A stretch of DNA of 64,000 bases from Streptococcus rubneri (GCF_004785935.1 NZ_SRRP01000001.1:1-64000); one strand, 5' to 3'. Counted from the stretch's first letter, positions 7,239 through 16,902 are shown. A program made the numbers and translations. The notes: generated by a model not told the origin, from the letters alone.

Positions 7239-7799
7239 ATGACAAGAGCAGAGTTGCCAGAACGAATCGAAACCGAGCGACTGATCTTACGAGTCCGTAC
7301 CGTGGCGGATGCCGAGGATATCTTTGACTATGCTAGTCGTCCAGAAGTCTCTTACCCAGCAGGTTTTCCACCCGTCAAGACCTTGGAAGATGAGATTTAT
7401 TATCTAGAGCATATCCTTCCTGAGCGTAATCAAAAGGACAATCTCCCAGCTGGCTATGGAATTATGGTCAAAGGGACGGATACAATCATTGGTTCTGTCG
7501 ACTTCAACCATCGCCACGAAGACGATGTGCTGGAGATTGGCTATACCTTGCACCCAGACTATTGGGGGCGAGGCTATGTGCCTGAAGCAGCGCGTGCTTT
7601 GATTGATTTAGCTTTTAAAGAACTTAACCTTCACAAGATAGAACTGTCTTGCTTTGGTTACAACCTTCAAAGTCAACGAGTCGCGGAAAAACTTGGCTTT
7701 ACCCTTGAAGCTCGCATAAGAGATCGCAAAGATGCCCAAGGCAACCGCTGTGATGATTTGAGATATGGCTTGCTGAAGAGTGAGTGGGAGGTGGATTGA
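7239..7799 (+). CDS. GNAT family N-acetyltransferase (RimJ/RimL-like)
   Basis: A 186-residue acetyltransferase of the RimJ/RimL branch, which uses acetyl-CoA to modify N-termini, amines or antibiotics. The N-terminal ETERLILRVRTVADAEDIFDY and the acetyl-CoA loop WGRGYVPEAARALIDLAF with NLHKIELSCFGYNLQSQRVAEKLGF are diagnostic. The substrate cannot be told. The start at 7239 has GAGAAGG before it; the longer frame from 7200 would begin inside the T-box terminator. It is the first gene after the T-box, so it should be co-regulated with valS. Confidence 0.85.
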   Translation: MTRAELPERIETERLILRVRTVADAEDIFDYASRPEVSYPAGFPPVKTLEDEIYYLEHILPERNQKDNLPAGYGIMVKGTDTIIGSVDFNHRHEDDVLEIGYTLHPDYWGRGYVPEAARALIDLAFKELNLHKIELSCFGYNLQSQRVAEKLGFTLEARIRDRKDAQGNRCDDLRYGLLKSEWEVD

Positions 7800-8377
7800 T
7801 GCATGTTTTCATCATTGGGGCTCCAGCTGCAGGGAAAATGACCATTGGTCAGGAACTTTCGAAACTCACTGGTGCGACTCTCTTTTTCAACCATCAACCA
7901 ATTGATTTCGCACTCGAAATCTATCAGGATTTTACGGAAGAAATGTGGGAATTTGTTCGTAGCGTTAACTTTTCTTTTCTTGGAACAAGCGCCAGGCATC
8001 ATCGGTCGGTAATTTTAACAGGTGTAACTGATTTTTCAAATCAATATCATCTGATGTATTTGAAGGATATTCAAGATTTATTAAATGAGTATCATCAAGA
8101 GATTCTCTTTGTTGAATTAGAAACGTCTCTTGAGGAGCGCTTACGTCGCAATCGGACGGAGAATCGGTTGAAATACAAACCCTTGAAACGGAATTTTGAG
8201 ATATCTGAAAGAGAAATTTTAGAGACTGATAAAACAGATCAACTTAATTCTCAAAAGCAACCGAGTGGTCTTCACCACTACCTGAAAATTGATAATACGA
8301 ATCTGTCTGCAGAAGAAGTCGCAAAGCAGATTCAAGAAAAAATGAAAACAATAGAGAAAGGACACACACATGTCTAA
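7799..8377 (+). CDS. P-loop kinase-like protein of unknown substrate
   Basis: A 192-residue P-loop protein. The Walker A loop is GAPAAGKMT, in which the usual Ser/Thr right after GK is Met and a Thr follows. Related small kinase-like proteins in streptococci carry the same loop, so it may be functional. The [20 protein letters not shown] segment resembles the LID/arginine region of small-molecule kinases. Its ATG overlaps the stop of the acetyltransferase, and its 3' end overlaps the valS start, so the three genes are tightly coupled. I cannot name a substrate. Confidence 0.65.
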   Translation: MHVFIIGAPAAGKMTIGQELSKLTGATLFFNHQPIDFALEIYQDFTEEMWEFVRSVNFSFLGTSARHHRSVILTGVTDFSNQYHLMYLKDIQDLLNEYHQEILFVELETSLEERLRRNRTENRLKYKPLKRNFEISEREILETDKTDQLNSQKQPSGLHHYLKIDNTNLSAEEVAKQIQEKMKTIEKGHTHV

Positions 8378-11021
8378 AGAACTTTCACCTAAATACAATC
8401 CAGCCGAGGTTGAGGCTGGTCGTTACCAAAAATGGCTTGACGAAGATGTTTTCAAGCCTTCAGGCGATAAAAAGGCTAAGCCTTATTCTATCGTGATTCC
8501 ACCACCAAACGTAACTGGTAAACTCCACCTTGGTCACGCTTGGGATACAACTTTGCAAGATATCATTATCCGTCAAAAACGCATGCAAGGTTTTGATACG
8601 CTTTGGCTTCCAGGGATGGACCACGCGGGGATTGCGACTCAGGCTAAGGTTGAGGAGCGCTTGCGTGGCGAGGGCATCAGCCGTTATGACCTCGGTCGTG
8701 AGAAATTCCTTGAGAAAGTCTGGGAATGGAAAGACGAGTATGCCACTACTATCAAGGAACAATGGGGCAAGATGGGGCTCTCTGTAGACTACTCTCGTGA
8801 GCGTTTTACGCTTGACGAAGGCTTGTCAAAAGCTGTTCGTAAGGTCTTTGTGGACCTTTACAAGAAAGGCTGGATCTATCGTGGTGAGTTTATCATCAAC
8901 TGGGACCCAGCAGCTCGCACAGCCCTTTCTGATATCGAGGTGATCCATAAGGATGTTGAAGGTGCCTTCTACCACATGAACTACATGCTGGAAGACGGCT
9001 CATGCGCCCTTGAAGTGGCAACCACTCGTCCTGAGACTATGTTTGGGGACGTTGCTGTTGCGGTCAATCCAGAAGACCCACGCTACAAGGACTTGATTGG
9101 TAAAAATGTCACCCTTCCAATCGCTAATAAACTCATCCCAATCGTTGGGGACGAACACGCAGATCCTGAATTTGGTACTGGTGTCGTGAAAATCACGCCT
9201 GCCCACGATCCAAACGACTTCTTGGTTGGTCAACGCCATAACTTGCCACAAGTTAACGTCATGAACGATGACGGAACTATGAATGACTTGGCCTTTGAAT
9301 TTGCAGGTATGGACCGTTTTGAGGCTCGTAAGGCAGTCGTTGCTAAGTTGGAAGAAATCGGTGCCCTCGTTAAAATCGAAAAACGTGTCCACAGTGTTGG
9401 TCACTCAGAACGTACAGGTGTTGTAGTTGAGCCACGCTTGTCTACGCAATGGTTCGTTAAGATGGACCAATTGGCTAAAAATGCCATTGCCAACCAAGAC
9501 ACTGAGGACAAGGTAGAATTCTACCCGCCTCGTTTCAACGATACCTTCCTCCAATGGATGGAAAATGTCCATGACTGGGTAATCTCTCGTCAGCTCTGGT
9601 GGGGTCACCAAATCCCTGCTTGGTACAATGCTGAGGGTGAAATGTACGTCGGTGAAGAAGCGCCAGAAGGTGACGGATGGACTCAGGACGAAGACGTCTT
9701 GGATACGTGGTTCAGTTCTGCCCTTTGGCCATTCTCAACCATGGGCTGGCCGGATGTCGACTCTGAAGACTTCAAACGCTACTTCCCAACTTCAACCTTG
9801 GTAACAGGTTATGACATCATCTTCTTCTGGGTGTCTCGTATGATCTTCCAATCTTTGGAATTCACTGGCCGTCAGCCATTCCAAAACGTCCTTATCCACG
9901 GTCTTATTCGTGACGAGCAAGGACGCAAGATGTCTAAGTCACTTGGTAACGGGATCGACCCAATGGATGTTATCGAGAAATACGGTGCCGATGCCCTTCG
10001 TTGGTTCCTTTCAAACGGTTCTGCACCAGGGCAAGACGTGCGCTTCTCTTACGAGAAAATGGATGCTTCATGGAACTTCATTAACAAGATCTGGAACATC
10101 TCTCGTTACATCCTCATGAACAATGAAGGCTTGACCCTTGAGCAAGCAACTGCTAATGTGGAAAAAGTTGTTAACAAGGAGGCTGGAAACGTTACTGACC
10201 GCTGGATTCTTCACAACCTCAACGAAACTATCGGAAAAGCAACGGCTAACTTTGACAAATTTGAATTCGGTGTGGCTGGTCACATCCTCTACAATTTCAT
10301 CTGGGACGAATTTGCAGACTGGTACGTTGAGTTGACCAAGGAAGTCCTTTATAGCGATAATGAAGAAGAGAAAGTCATCACACGTTCTGTTCTCCTTTAC
10401 ACTTTGGACAAGATCCTTCGTCTTCTTCACCCAATCATGCCTTTCGTGACAGAGGAAATCTTTGGACAAATCTCAGAAGGCTCTATCGTTACAGCAGAAT
10501 ACCCAACTGTTAACCCAGCCTTTGAAGACCTTGCTGCCCACACTGGTGTGGAAAGCCTCAAAGACTTGATCCGTGCTGTTCGTAATGCGCGTGCAGAAGT
10601 AAACGTTGCTCCAAGCAAGCCAATCACCATCCTTGTTAAGACCAGCGATAGCGACTTGGAAACCTTCTTTAACAGCAATGTCAACTACATCAAACGCTTC
10701 ACAAATCCAGAACACTTGGAAATCGCATCAACCATCCCTGCACCTGAACTCGCTATGTCAAGCGTCATCACAGGAGCAGAAATCTACTTGCCACTGGCAG
10801 ACCTCCTCAATGTCGAAGAAGAACTGACTCGTCTCGACAAGGAACTAGCTAAATGGCAAAAAGAACTGGACATGGTCGGCAAGAAACTCTCTAACGAACG
10901 CTTCGTAGCCAACGCCAAACCAGAAGTCGTCCAAAAAGAACGCGACAAACAAGCCGACTACCAAGCTAAATACGATGCGACCGTCGCACGTATCGATGAG
11001 ATGAAGAAATTGGTGAAATAA
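8370..11021 (+). CDS. valS: Valyl-tRNA synthetase
   Basis: An 883-residue class I synthetase that charges tRNA-Val. The signature HLGH is at residues 53-56 ([16 protein letters not shown]) and KMSKS begins at Lys520. The editing domain includes [17 protein letters not shown]. The C-terminal coiled coil (about 810-880, [19 protein letters not shown]) is the tRNA-binding arm typical of ValRS. The length is normal. The start overlaps the upstream gene by eight bases. Expression should depend on the T-box at 7033-7218. Confidence 0.97.
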   Translation: MSKELSPKYNPAEVEAGRYQKWLDEDVFKPSGDKKAKPYSIVIPPPNVTGKLHLGHAWDTTLQDIIIRQKRMQGFDTLWLPGMDHAGIATQAKVEERLRGEGISRYDLGREKFLEKVWEWKDEYATTIKEQWGKMGLSVDYSRERFTLDEGLSKAVRKVFVDLYKKGWIYRGEFIINWDPAARTALSDIEVIHKDVEGAFYHMNYMLEDGSCALEVATTRPETMFGDVAVAVNPEDPRYKDLIGKNVTLPIANKLIPIVGDEHADPEFGTGVVKITPAHDPNDFLVGQRHNLPQVNVMNDDGTMNDLAFEFAGMDRFEARKAVVAKLEEIGALVKIEKRVHSVGHSERTGVVVEPRLSTQWFVKMDQLAKNAIANQDTEDKVEFYPPRFNDTFLQWMENVHDWVISRQLWWGHQIPAWYNAEGEMYVGEEAPEGDGWTQDEDVLDTWFSSALWPFSTMGWPDVDSEDFKRYFPTSTLVTGYDIIFFWVSRMIFQSLEFTGRQPFQNVLIHGLIRDEQGRKMSKSLGNGIDPMDVIEKYGADALRWFLSNGSAPGQDVRFSYEKMDASWNFINKIWNISRYILMNNEGLTLEQATANVEKVVNKEAGNVTDRWILHNLNETIGKATANFDKFEFGVAGHILYNFIWDEFADWYVELTKEVLYSDNEEEKVITRSVLLYTLDKILRLLHPIMPFVTEEIFGQISEGSIVTAEYPTVNPAFEDLAAHTGVESLKDLIRAVRNARAEVNVAPSKPITILVKTSDSDLETFFNSNVNYIKRFTNPEHLEIASTIPAPELAMSSVITGAEIYLPLADLLNVEEELTRLDKELAKWQKELDMVGKKLSNERFVANAKPEVVQKERDKQADYQAKYDATVARIDEMKKLVK

Positions 11022-11030
11022 ACATAGATT

Positions 11031-11075
11031 AAGCAGATTCTGATAAGTTGAACTAATATCAGAACTGCTTTTTTA
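11031..11075 (+). terminator. Terminator after valS
   Basis: AAGCAGATTCTGATA pairs with TATCAGAACTGCTT across an 11-base loop and is followed by Ts. Confidence 0.85.
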
Positions 11076-11084
11076 GTTGTTTTA

Positions 11085-11093
11085 TGGTAAAAT
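11085..11093 (+). promoter_or_regulatory. Extended -10 promoter of the first methyltransferase operon
   Basis: TGG-TAAAAT lies 34 bases before the ATG at 11128. No good -35 hexamer is visible because the region is the tail of the valS terminator. Confidence 0.45.
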
Positions 11094-11127
11094 ATAAGAA
11101 TAAAACAAAAAGCAATAGGAGGCCGAT

Positions 11128-12183
11128 ATGAAAATAAATGCAGTTGATTTATTTTGTGGTGTAGGCGGTCTAACGTATGGTATTCAACAGGCGGGTATCA
11201 ATGTTGTTGCTGGTTATGATATTGATGAAAAAAGCAAATTTGCGTACGAGCACAACAATAATGCTAAATTTATTTTAAAAGATGTTAAGGAAATTGAAGA
11301 CGATGAAATATTAGGATTATATCCATCAGATACTGACATAAAAGTACTGATTGGATGTGCTCCCTGTCAACCTTTTTCGACATATAGTCACAAATATAAA
11401 AACAATAAAAATACAATTCAAAAGATGGATTTACTAGACTACTTTGGAAAGCAAGTTAGACTGGTAAAGCCAGATATTGTTTCAATGGAAAATGTACCAC
11501 AATTAGCTAAAGAAACTGTTTTTAACAATTTTTTAACATTACTAGAAACTGAAGGATATAAAGTAAATTGGAAAATTGCTTTTGCCCCTGCTTACGGCAT
11601 TCCCCAAAATAGAAAACGTTTATTACTTCTAGCATCTAAATTTGGAGAAATTTCCTTTATAGAAGAGTTGTCTACAAAGGATTACCCGACTATTAGACAG
11701 GCTATAGGGGATCTGCCAAAGTTAAATGCTGGAGAGACCGACCCTTTAGATGTGTTGCATACAGCTCGAAATTTATCTAACATTAATTTAAGTCGAATTC
11801 GTAGTTCTAAGCCAGGAGGGACGTGGAGAGACTGGGATGATTCTTTATTACCGGAATGTTTTAAAAAAGAGAGTGGCGCAACTTATGGTTCCGTATATGG
11901 TAGATTAGAGTGGGATAAACCATCCTCTACAATAACAACACAATTCCCCGGTTATGGAAATGGTAGATTTGGGCATCCAGAACAAGATAGGGCACTTAGC
12001 CTTAGAGAAGGAGCTATTTTACAAAGTTTTCCACGAACCTATCAATTTATCAATAATTTAGACTCATTCTCCAATCAAAGAATTGCAACACAAATTGGCA
12101 ATGCTGTACCTCCAAAGTTAGGTGAAGTAATTGGAACAAGTATAATGAAACATTTGGAAGTGTATTATGAAAAAACAACTTGA
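11128..12183 (+). CDS. DNA (cytosine-5) methyltransferase, module 1
   Basis: A 351-residue C5 DNA methyltransferase. Motif I is DLFCGVGGL (residues 7-15), the catalytic motif IV is GCAPCQPFS with Cys80, motif VI is ENV at 121-123, motif VIII includes GIPQNRKRL and motif X is QRIATQIGNAVPP. It transfers methyl groups from SAM to cytosine in DNA; the target sequence cannot be told. The ATG follows AGGAGG. It overlaps the DUF262 gene by 17 bases. The module is clearly AT-rich: 12541-12600, in the next gene, is 27% G+C. This suggests acquisition by transfer. Confidence 0.93.
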   Translation: MKINAVDLFCGVGGLTYGIQQAGINVVAGYDIDEKSKFAYEHNNNAKFILKDVKEIEDDEILGLYPSDTDIKVLIGCAPCQPFSTYSHKYKNNKNTIQKMDLLDYFGKQVRLVKPDIVSMENVPQLAKETVFNNFLTLLETEGYKVNWKIAFAPAYGIPQNRKRLLLLASKFGEISFIEELSTKDYPTIRQAIGDLPKLNAGETDPLDVLHTARNLSNINLSRIRSSKPGGTWRDWDDSLLPECFKKESGATYGSVYGRLEWDKPSSTITTQFPGYGNGRFGHPEQDRALSLREGAILQSFPRTYQFINNLDSFSNQRIATQIGNAVPPKLGEVIGTSIMKHLEVYYEKTT

Positions 12184-13252
12184 TTTATTTAATGAAGAAA
12201 ATAAAAAAGAAATTGAAAAACAAATTTTAGAACTAAAAAACGATTTGAATTATGATACCCGAGATTATCCAGTTGAATTTATTGTTTCGCTATACGAAAA
12301 TGATTCAAGAATATTTACGCCTGATTATCAACGTGAAGAATCACTTTGGAGTATTTTGTACAAATCACGATTTATTGAGTCATTGATTTTAGATTATCCT
12401 ATTCCTCTAATTTTTTTAGCTGATACTCCTGAAGGTAAATTAGAAATTATTGATGGTTTACAACGAATTTCAACATTAACTGAATTTTTAAATGATGATT
12501 TTGAATTGGAACATCTTAAAAAACTTACAAAACTGAATAATTGTTCTTTTGAAGATTTACCAAATTCAGAAAAAAATAGGTTAAGGGCTAAATCATTAAG
12601 AATTATTGTTTTAAAAGAATCTACCCCAAATGAAGTTCGTAAAGATTTATTTGATAGATTAAACACAAGTTCTCTTCGTGCAAATTCAAGTGAAGTTAGA
12701 GCAGGTAGAGAAAGTGATAATCCGTTGATGAGGCTTATAAAAGAACTTAAGAGTGATCCGATATTTATAGCAAATACTAACCTTTCAATAAGTGCAATTA
12801 ATAGGAAAATGGATATCGAATTAATCAGTCGTTTTTTTGCATATAGCAATGATCTAAACTCATATGATGGTCATGTGACAAATTTTGTTGATCGTTACAT
12901 TGCTAAAGAAGGTAAAGCTTGGGATGAAATCAAGGAAGAACATTTCAAAACTGAATTTAACAATACAATGCAATTCGTTCAGAATTATTTTGATAGAGGA
13001 TTTCAAAAAGAAGATAGAAAACAAACACCTCGTGTGAGATTTGAAGCTATAGCAGTGGGTGTTAATCTTGCCTTGAGAGATAATCCTGAGTTAGAAAATG
13101 TTATTACCAGAGATAAAATAATAGAGATGTTATCTAGCGATAACTTTGTTAGATGGACAACAACAGATGCAGCAAATAACAGAAGTAAAGTTATAGATCG
13201 GATTTATGGTGTTAAAAATTTCCTATTAACAGGAAATTTCACTTCAGAATAA
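12167..13252 (+). CDS. DUF262 (ParB/Srx-like) protein
   Basis: A 361-residue DUF262 protein. The family signature is visible as FTPDYQREESLW (about residues 46-57) and the active-site motif IIDGLQRISTLTEF, where DGQQR is usual and DGLQR is found here. DUF262 has a ParB/sulfiredoxin-like fold with nucleotidase or nuclease activity and is part of GmrSD-type type IV restriction and of BREX-linked BrxU. I see no C-terminal DUF1524 HNH nuclease, so this is a DUF262-only protein. It is sandwiched between a C5 methyltransferase (overlapping genes) and a HEPN protein five bases downstream. Confidence 0.85.
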   Translation: MKKQLDLFNEENKKEIEKQILELKNDLNYDTRDYPVEFIVSLYENDSRIFTPDYQREESLWSILYKSRFIESLILDYPIPLIFLADTPEGKLEIIDGLQRISTLTEFLNDDFELEHLKKLTKLNNCSFEDLPNSEKNRLRAKSLRIIVLKESTPNEVRKDLFDRLNTSSLRANSSEVRAGRESDNPLMRLIKELKSDPIFIANTNLSISAINRKMDIELISRFFAYSNDLNSYDGHVTNFVDRYIAKEGKAWDEIKEEHFKTEFNNTMQFVQNYFDRGFQKEDRKQTPRVRFEAIAVGVNLALRDNPELENVITRDKIIEMLSSDNFVRWTTTDAANNRSKVIDRIYGVKNFLLTGNFTSE

Positions 13253-13257
13253 TTAAT

Positions 13258-13920
13258 ATGGATAATTTAAAAATTGAGGTAGATCGTTTTATTATTTTTT
13301 TAAAGAGTATTGAAAGAACGTTTGTTGGAGTTCCTTTTGATGAATGCCATAGTTTTAAAGTTGAGATTATTCAACATAGTGAAGCTGAAGCTGTTTTTAA
13401 ATCTATGAAATCAAATGTCGTAATCATGCTATATAATTATGTAGAGGCTACTGTTAGGAAAACTATGAGTGACTTTTACAATAAATTCAATACATCAGCG
13501 TCCTCATATTCTGAAGTGATTCTAGAGTTAAGAAAATTGTGGATTTCAAGCAAGATTAAAGATATTAAAGAAAATACTATTGTTGCGGATGTATTTGAAA
13601 TGATTGAAAATTCTATTAGTCAAGAATTTTTTATTTCATTAGATTTTGAGAAAGATTTTTCCTTATCTGGAAATGCTGATGTACGAACTATAAAGGAAAT
13701 CTTACATAAACATGGAGTACGTTTCGAAGAATCACAGTTTTCAGATTATGGTGGTTCGTTAAAGTCTATTAAAGATATGAGAAATAGTTTAGCACATGGA
13801 AACATTTCTTTTGAAGATAATGGCAAAGACTTGACAGTGGCTGATATAGAAAAATATAGAGACCATATTTATAGTTGTATAAATAATTTTTGTGAATTGG
13901 TGAATTCTCAAAGTTTTTGA
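13258..13920 (+). CDS. HEPN-domain protein, MAE_28990/MAE_18760-like
   Basis: A 220-residue helical protein. The C-terminal segment IKDMRNSLAHGNISFEDNG carries an Rx4H motif (Arg175, His180) as in HEPN ribonucleases, and the context NSLAHG matches the MAE_28990/MAE_18760 HEPN families described in restriction-type operons. N-terminal helices include VVIMLYNYVEATVRKTM, typical of that family. It starts five bases after the DUF262 stop without its own ribosome site, implying coupling. A toxin or RNase effector role is inferred from the family. Confidence 0.75.
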   Translation: MDNLKIEVDRFIIFLKSIERTFVGVPFDECHSFKVEIIQHSEAEAVFKSMKSNVVIMLYNYVEATVRKTMSDFYNKFNTSASSYSEVILELRKLWISSKIKDIKENTIVADVFEMIENSISQEFFISLDFEKDFSLSGNADVRTIKEILHKHGVRFEESQFSDYGGSLKSIKDMRNSLAHGNISFEDNGKDLTVADIEKYRDHIYSCINNFCELVNSQSF

Positions 13921-13921
13921 T

Positions 13922-13972
13922 TTGATAAAATATCAAAAATTACTGAAAGCATTATTAGTTGATAAAATTTCA
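13922..13972. repeat. Two direct repeats TTGATAAAATWTCA upstream of methyltransferase 2
   Basis: TTGATAAAATATCA (13922-13935) and TTGATAAAATTTCA (13959-13972) differ at one of 14 positions and are 37 bases apart. The first copy is the core of a perfect inverted repeat, TTTGATA-AAA-TATCAAA. Each holds a TAAAAT -10-like hexamer. They could be operators or duplicated promoters for the second methyltransferase. Confidence 0.55.
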
Positions 13973-14011
13973 CGCCATGAAGACCAAATATTTTAGAAAG
14001 CAGGTTACTAC

Positions 14012-15232
14012 ATGACAAATTCTGTAAGTTCGAACCGACCTGAGAAGTACAACATTGCAGCTTTCTTCTCAGGTGTTGGGGGAATTGAGTTGGGATTTGA
14101 ACAGACCAACGAGTTCAGAGTGGTGTATGCCAATGAATTTGATAAGTATGCGCGTCAGACTTATCGTTTAAATTATCCAAATACGCATTTGGATGGTCGT
14201 GACATTCACGACGTTCAGCCAGAGGATATTCCAGCTGAGCGCGTGGATGTGATTATGGGAGGTTTCCCATGTCAGGCCTTTAGTATTGCGGGTTATCGCA
14301 AGGGCTTTGATGATGATCGTGGCGATCTTTTTTTCGAATTGCTTCGCATGATTGAGGGATGCAAACCTCGTGCGATTTTCATTGAAAATGTCAAAAACAT
14401 GGTCGGTCATGACCATGGGAATACCTTCAAGGTGATTCGTGAAGCCTTGACCGAGAACAACTACTTCATCAAGTGGAAGGTTCTCAACGGGAAAGACTAT
14501 GGAAATATCCCTCAAAACCGTGAGCGGATCTACATCGTTGGTTTTGATACCAAAGAAGCCTATGACTTATTTGAGTTCCCTGAGGAAATTAAGCTGACAA
14601 CGACTTTGAGTGATGTCATTGATTTTGGTGCCAAGCCAGATGAGGCCTACTATTATCGAGAAGGGAAGCAGAATTTCTACGCTGATCTCAAGGCCAATGT
14701 GAACAGTCAAGACACGGTCTACCAGTGGCGTCGTCAATACGTTCGTGAGAATAAAAACGGCGTTGTTCCAACCTTAACGGCCAATATGGGAACAGGCGGG
14801 CATAATGTTCCGTTGATTTTGACTGACACTGGGGAAATTCGTAAGTTAACACCAAAAGAAACCTTCAATGTACAAGGTTATCCAAAGACCTTTAAGTTGC
14901 CTGAGGGTGTTTCCAATGGTCAACTCTACAAACAAGCTGGAAATAGTGTGGTCGTCCCTGTAATTAAACGCATCGCAGAGCGGATTGCTTTTGCCCTTAA
15001 TGAGAGCAATGGCCCGTCTCAACTGGATCGTTCAGGAAAATTTGCGATTATCTATACCAAGATGAATGGTCAGTTTGAAGGCCAGTCTTATGTGAAAGAT
15101 TTTGTATCCACTTATGAGGAAGCAGAAAAGAAGATTGCCTCCTATGAGGATGGTCTTGCCATTTTATCAGACGAAGATTATTTCAGATTGGTAAAAAAAC
15201 GTGGAAATTTTGAATTTTACAGCATTATTTAA
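14012..15232 (+). CDS. DNA (cytosine-5) methyltransferase, module 2
   Basis: A 406-residue C5 DNA methyltransferase. Motif I is FFSGVGGIELGFE (about 18-30), motif IV is GGFPCQAFS with Cys87, motif VI is ENV at 125-127, motif VIII is GNIPQNRERIYIVGF and motif X is LYKQAGNSVVVPV. Motif I comes only about 18 residues from the start, so there is no N-terminal HTH extension of the self-regulating type. About 70 C-terminal residues after motif X are extra. Its base composition is closer to the rest of the genome than module 1. It presumably protects against the enzyme encoded downstream. Confidence 0.93.
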   Translation: MTNSVSSNRPEKYNIAAFFSGVGGIELGFEQTNEFRVVYANEFDKYARQTYRLNYPNTHLDGRDIHDVQPEDIPAERVDVIMGGFPCQAFSIAGYRKGFDDDRGDLFFELLRMIEGCKPRAIFIENVKNMVGHDHGNTFKVIREALTENNYFIKWKVLNGKDYGNIPQNRERIYIVGFDTKEAYDLFEFPEEIKLTTTLSDVIDFGAKPDEAYYYREGKQNFYADLKANVNSQDTVYQWRRQYVRENKNGVVPTLTANMGTGGHNVPLILTDTGEIRKLTPKETFNVQGYPKTFKLPEGVSNGQLYKQAGNSVVVPVIKRIAERIAFALNESNGPSQLDRSGKFAIIYTKMNGQFEGQSYVKDFVSTYEEAEKKIASYEDGLAILSDEDYFRLVKKRGNFEFYSII

Positions 15233-15251
15233 CGAATTATATAAGTAAGGG

Positions 15252-15277
15252 GACTAGTGAAAATCTAGTCTTCTTTT
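15252..15277 (+). terminator. Terminator between methyltransferase 2 and the endonuclease gene
   Basis: GACTAG, a seven-base loop, CTAGTC and a T-rich run. It would lower read-through from the methyltransferase into the nuclease gene. Confidence 0.6.
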
Positions 15278-15306
15278 GATATACTTAAATAAGAAGTGAG
15301 GATTGA

Positions 15307-16902
15307 ATGATGTGGGAACACCTAAAACAAGAACAAAAGGATAAATACAAGACGCTCATTACCAATTTTGCTAGTCTGAGTGAAGCCTTTTCTCAAAAAG
15401 CAGAGGGTGAAGATTCTGATGATCGAGAAAGCTATGTTGCTCCGATTGTTAATTCAAAATTCCAAGAGACTGTTTTCCAAAAGGCTTTTCATGCGGTTGG
15501 GGAGGATATTGCCAATACTTCTTACGATGCTTCGGTTGTCGTTGATGAGCAACATAAGTATTTGGTTGGGATTAAATCCTTTGGTTTGGATTCAGGGGAT
15601 CAAAAAATTGCTCAGTTCAAGAAAGATTCACAGTCTTGGAATGAGTTGTTGAGTGAAATTCGATTTCATGCTGAGATTTCACTGGACAAGGAAACAGCTG
15701 ATAAAGAAAATCGTGCTCGCTATGAAAAACTGGCTAGGGAGATTGCGACCTTACGAAATCAACGGATTGAATCCTCAAAAGCTCTCATTAAGGGATTTCA
15801 TTCTGATTCTAGTCACGTAGAAGCCGTTTATCATGTCTTGATGCCAACTTCGAAAGGACACAAGCCTCAGATCCATGTAGGAGAGACGACTTATCTGCCG
15901 GTTGACCTAGATAATCTCAAAATTCTAGGCTCAACGACTAAGAACAATCCGACAAATTTCCGTTTTACGGACGGTCAGCATGACTACAAATATACGGCTG
16001 CAGATAGTCAGCTCCATATGACCTTTAGGAATAAGGAGATTGTGGTTGATACTTGGGATGTGAATTATGTCGAAGATCCCTTTTATCTCTTTGAACACCT
16101 TCACTTATTGACCTCAGAAAAAAGTGATACTGAGGTTCTTGAGACGGTGTCGTGGGTGATCACAGACAAGCATGGAAATGTAGAAGAAAATTCTGGCTTT
16201 AATGCCTTTAATGGTGGATCAAAATTGGCCAAAAAAGATCGCTTGCCACGGATTTTAAAGATTCAGGAAACATTTAAAGACAGTCTGGCTCCAGAAGAAC
16301 TAGCTTTTGTGACCTTTTCTTTGGAAGAAATTCTCTTGAAAAAATGGTCTACCAAGGAAGAAAAAGCTCAGATGAAGTCCATTCGCGAGGACCTGATTCA
16401 TTTTGTACACGAGACGGGAAATGAAAAATTAGTCAAAGAAATTGAACAGCTGGTGTATCGTCCGGTCAGTGAAGTATATATCCCTCTTCCAGACTCCAAA
16501 CATTTCCATGAAGAGCGTCCGGACTTTTTTGGTAAAGGGATTGGAAGGTTTGAGCTAGGTACGAGTAAACTTGCCCTCCCGAAAGAAGAACGGACCTTTA
16601 AGTTACGATTTTTATCATCAAGTGATGTGATTACTGCCTATATCAACCAAGAAGCTGGGAAGGCCATTCAATCAACTGATAAGCAAGAAATCCTTGGCAA
16701 TTGGATTCTTCGTGGAGTCTTTCAGTTAAAAGACAGAGAGATCCTAACGGGTAAGAAATTGTCTCAGTTAGAAATTAACAGTATCCGTCTTTCCAAATTC
16801 AAAAACGGTGAAATTGGTATGGAATTCATCTGGATCGATGTGGACAATCCTCCTGCAGATGCGATTGGTTGGGTTGCGAAAGCTTCTTCATCCACACAAT
16901 AA
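15307..16902 (+). CDS. Probable type II restriction endonuclease
   Basis: A 531-residue protein placed directly after a C5 methyltransferase, as a cognate endonuclease would be. Residues 40-95 carry NSKFQETVFQKAF, then TSYDASVVVDEQHKYLVGIKSF, which resembles a diverged PD-(D/E)xK core (Asp74 and Lys90, with Glu54 as a possible third residue). The C-terminal half (about 330-525) has no motif I recognise and may be the recognition domain. The start may be either of two adjacent ATGs (15307 or 15310), after GAGG. Function is inferred mainly from position. Confidence 0.65.
   Translation: MMWEHLKQEQKDKYKTLITNFASLSEAFSQKAEGEDSDDRESYVAPIVNSKFQETVFQKAFHAVGEDIANTSYDASVVVDEQHKYLVGIKSFGLDSGDQKIAQFKKDSQSWNELLSEIRFHAEISLDKETADKENRARYEKLAREIATLRNQRIESSKALIKGFHSDSSHVEAVYHVLMPTSKGHKPQIHVGETTYLPVDLDNLKILGSTTKNNPTNFRFTDGQHDYKYTAADSQLHMTFRNKEIVVDTWDVNYVEDPFYLFEHLHLLTSEKSDTEVLETVSWVITDKHGNVEENSGFNAFNGGSKLAKKDRLPRILKIQETFKDSLAPEELAFVTFSLEEILLKKWSTKEEKAQMKSIREDLIHFVHETGNEKLVKEIEQLVYRPVSEVYIPLPDSKHFHEERPDFFGKGIGRFELGTSKLALPKEERTFKLRFLSSSDVITAYINQEAGKAIQSTDKQEILGNWILRGVFQLKDREILTGKKLSQLEINSIRLSKFKNGEIGMEFIWIDVDNPPADAIGWVAKASSSTQ

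Noticed and set aside
9000-9611. Long antisense frames opposite valS
   Set aside because: valS has clear motifs through this region; the antisense frames have no recognisable domain and arise from its codon usage.
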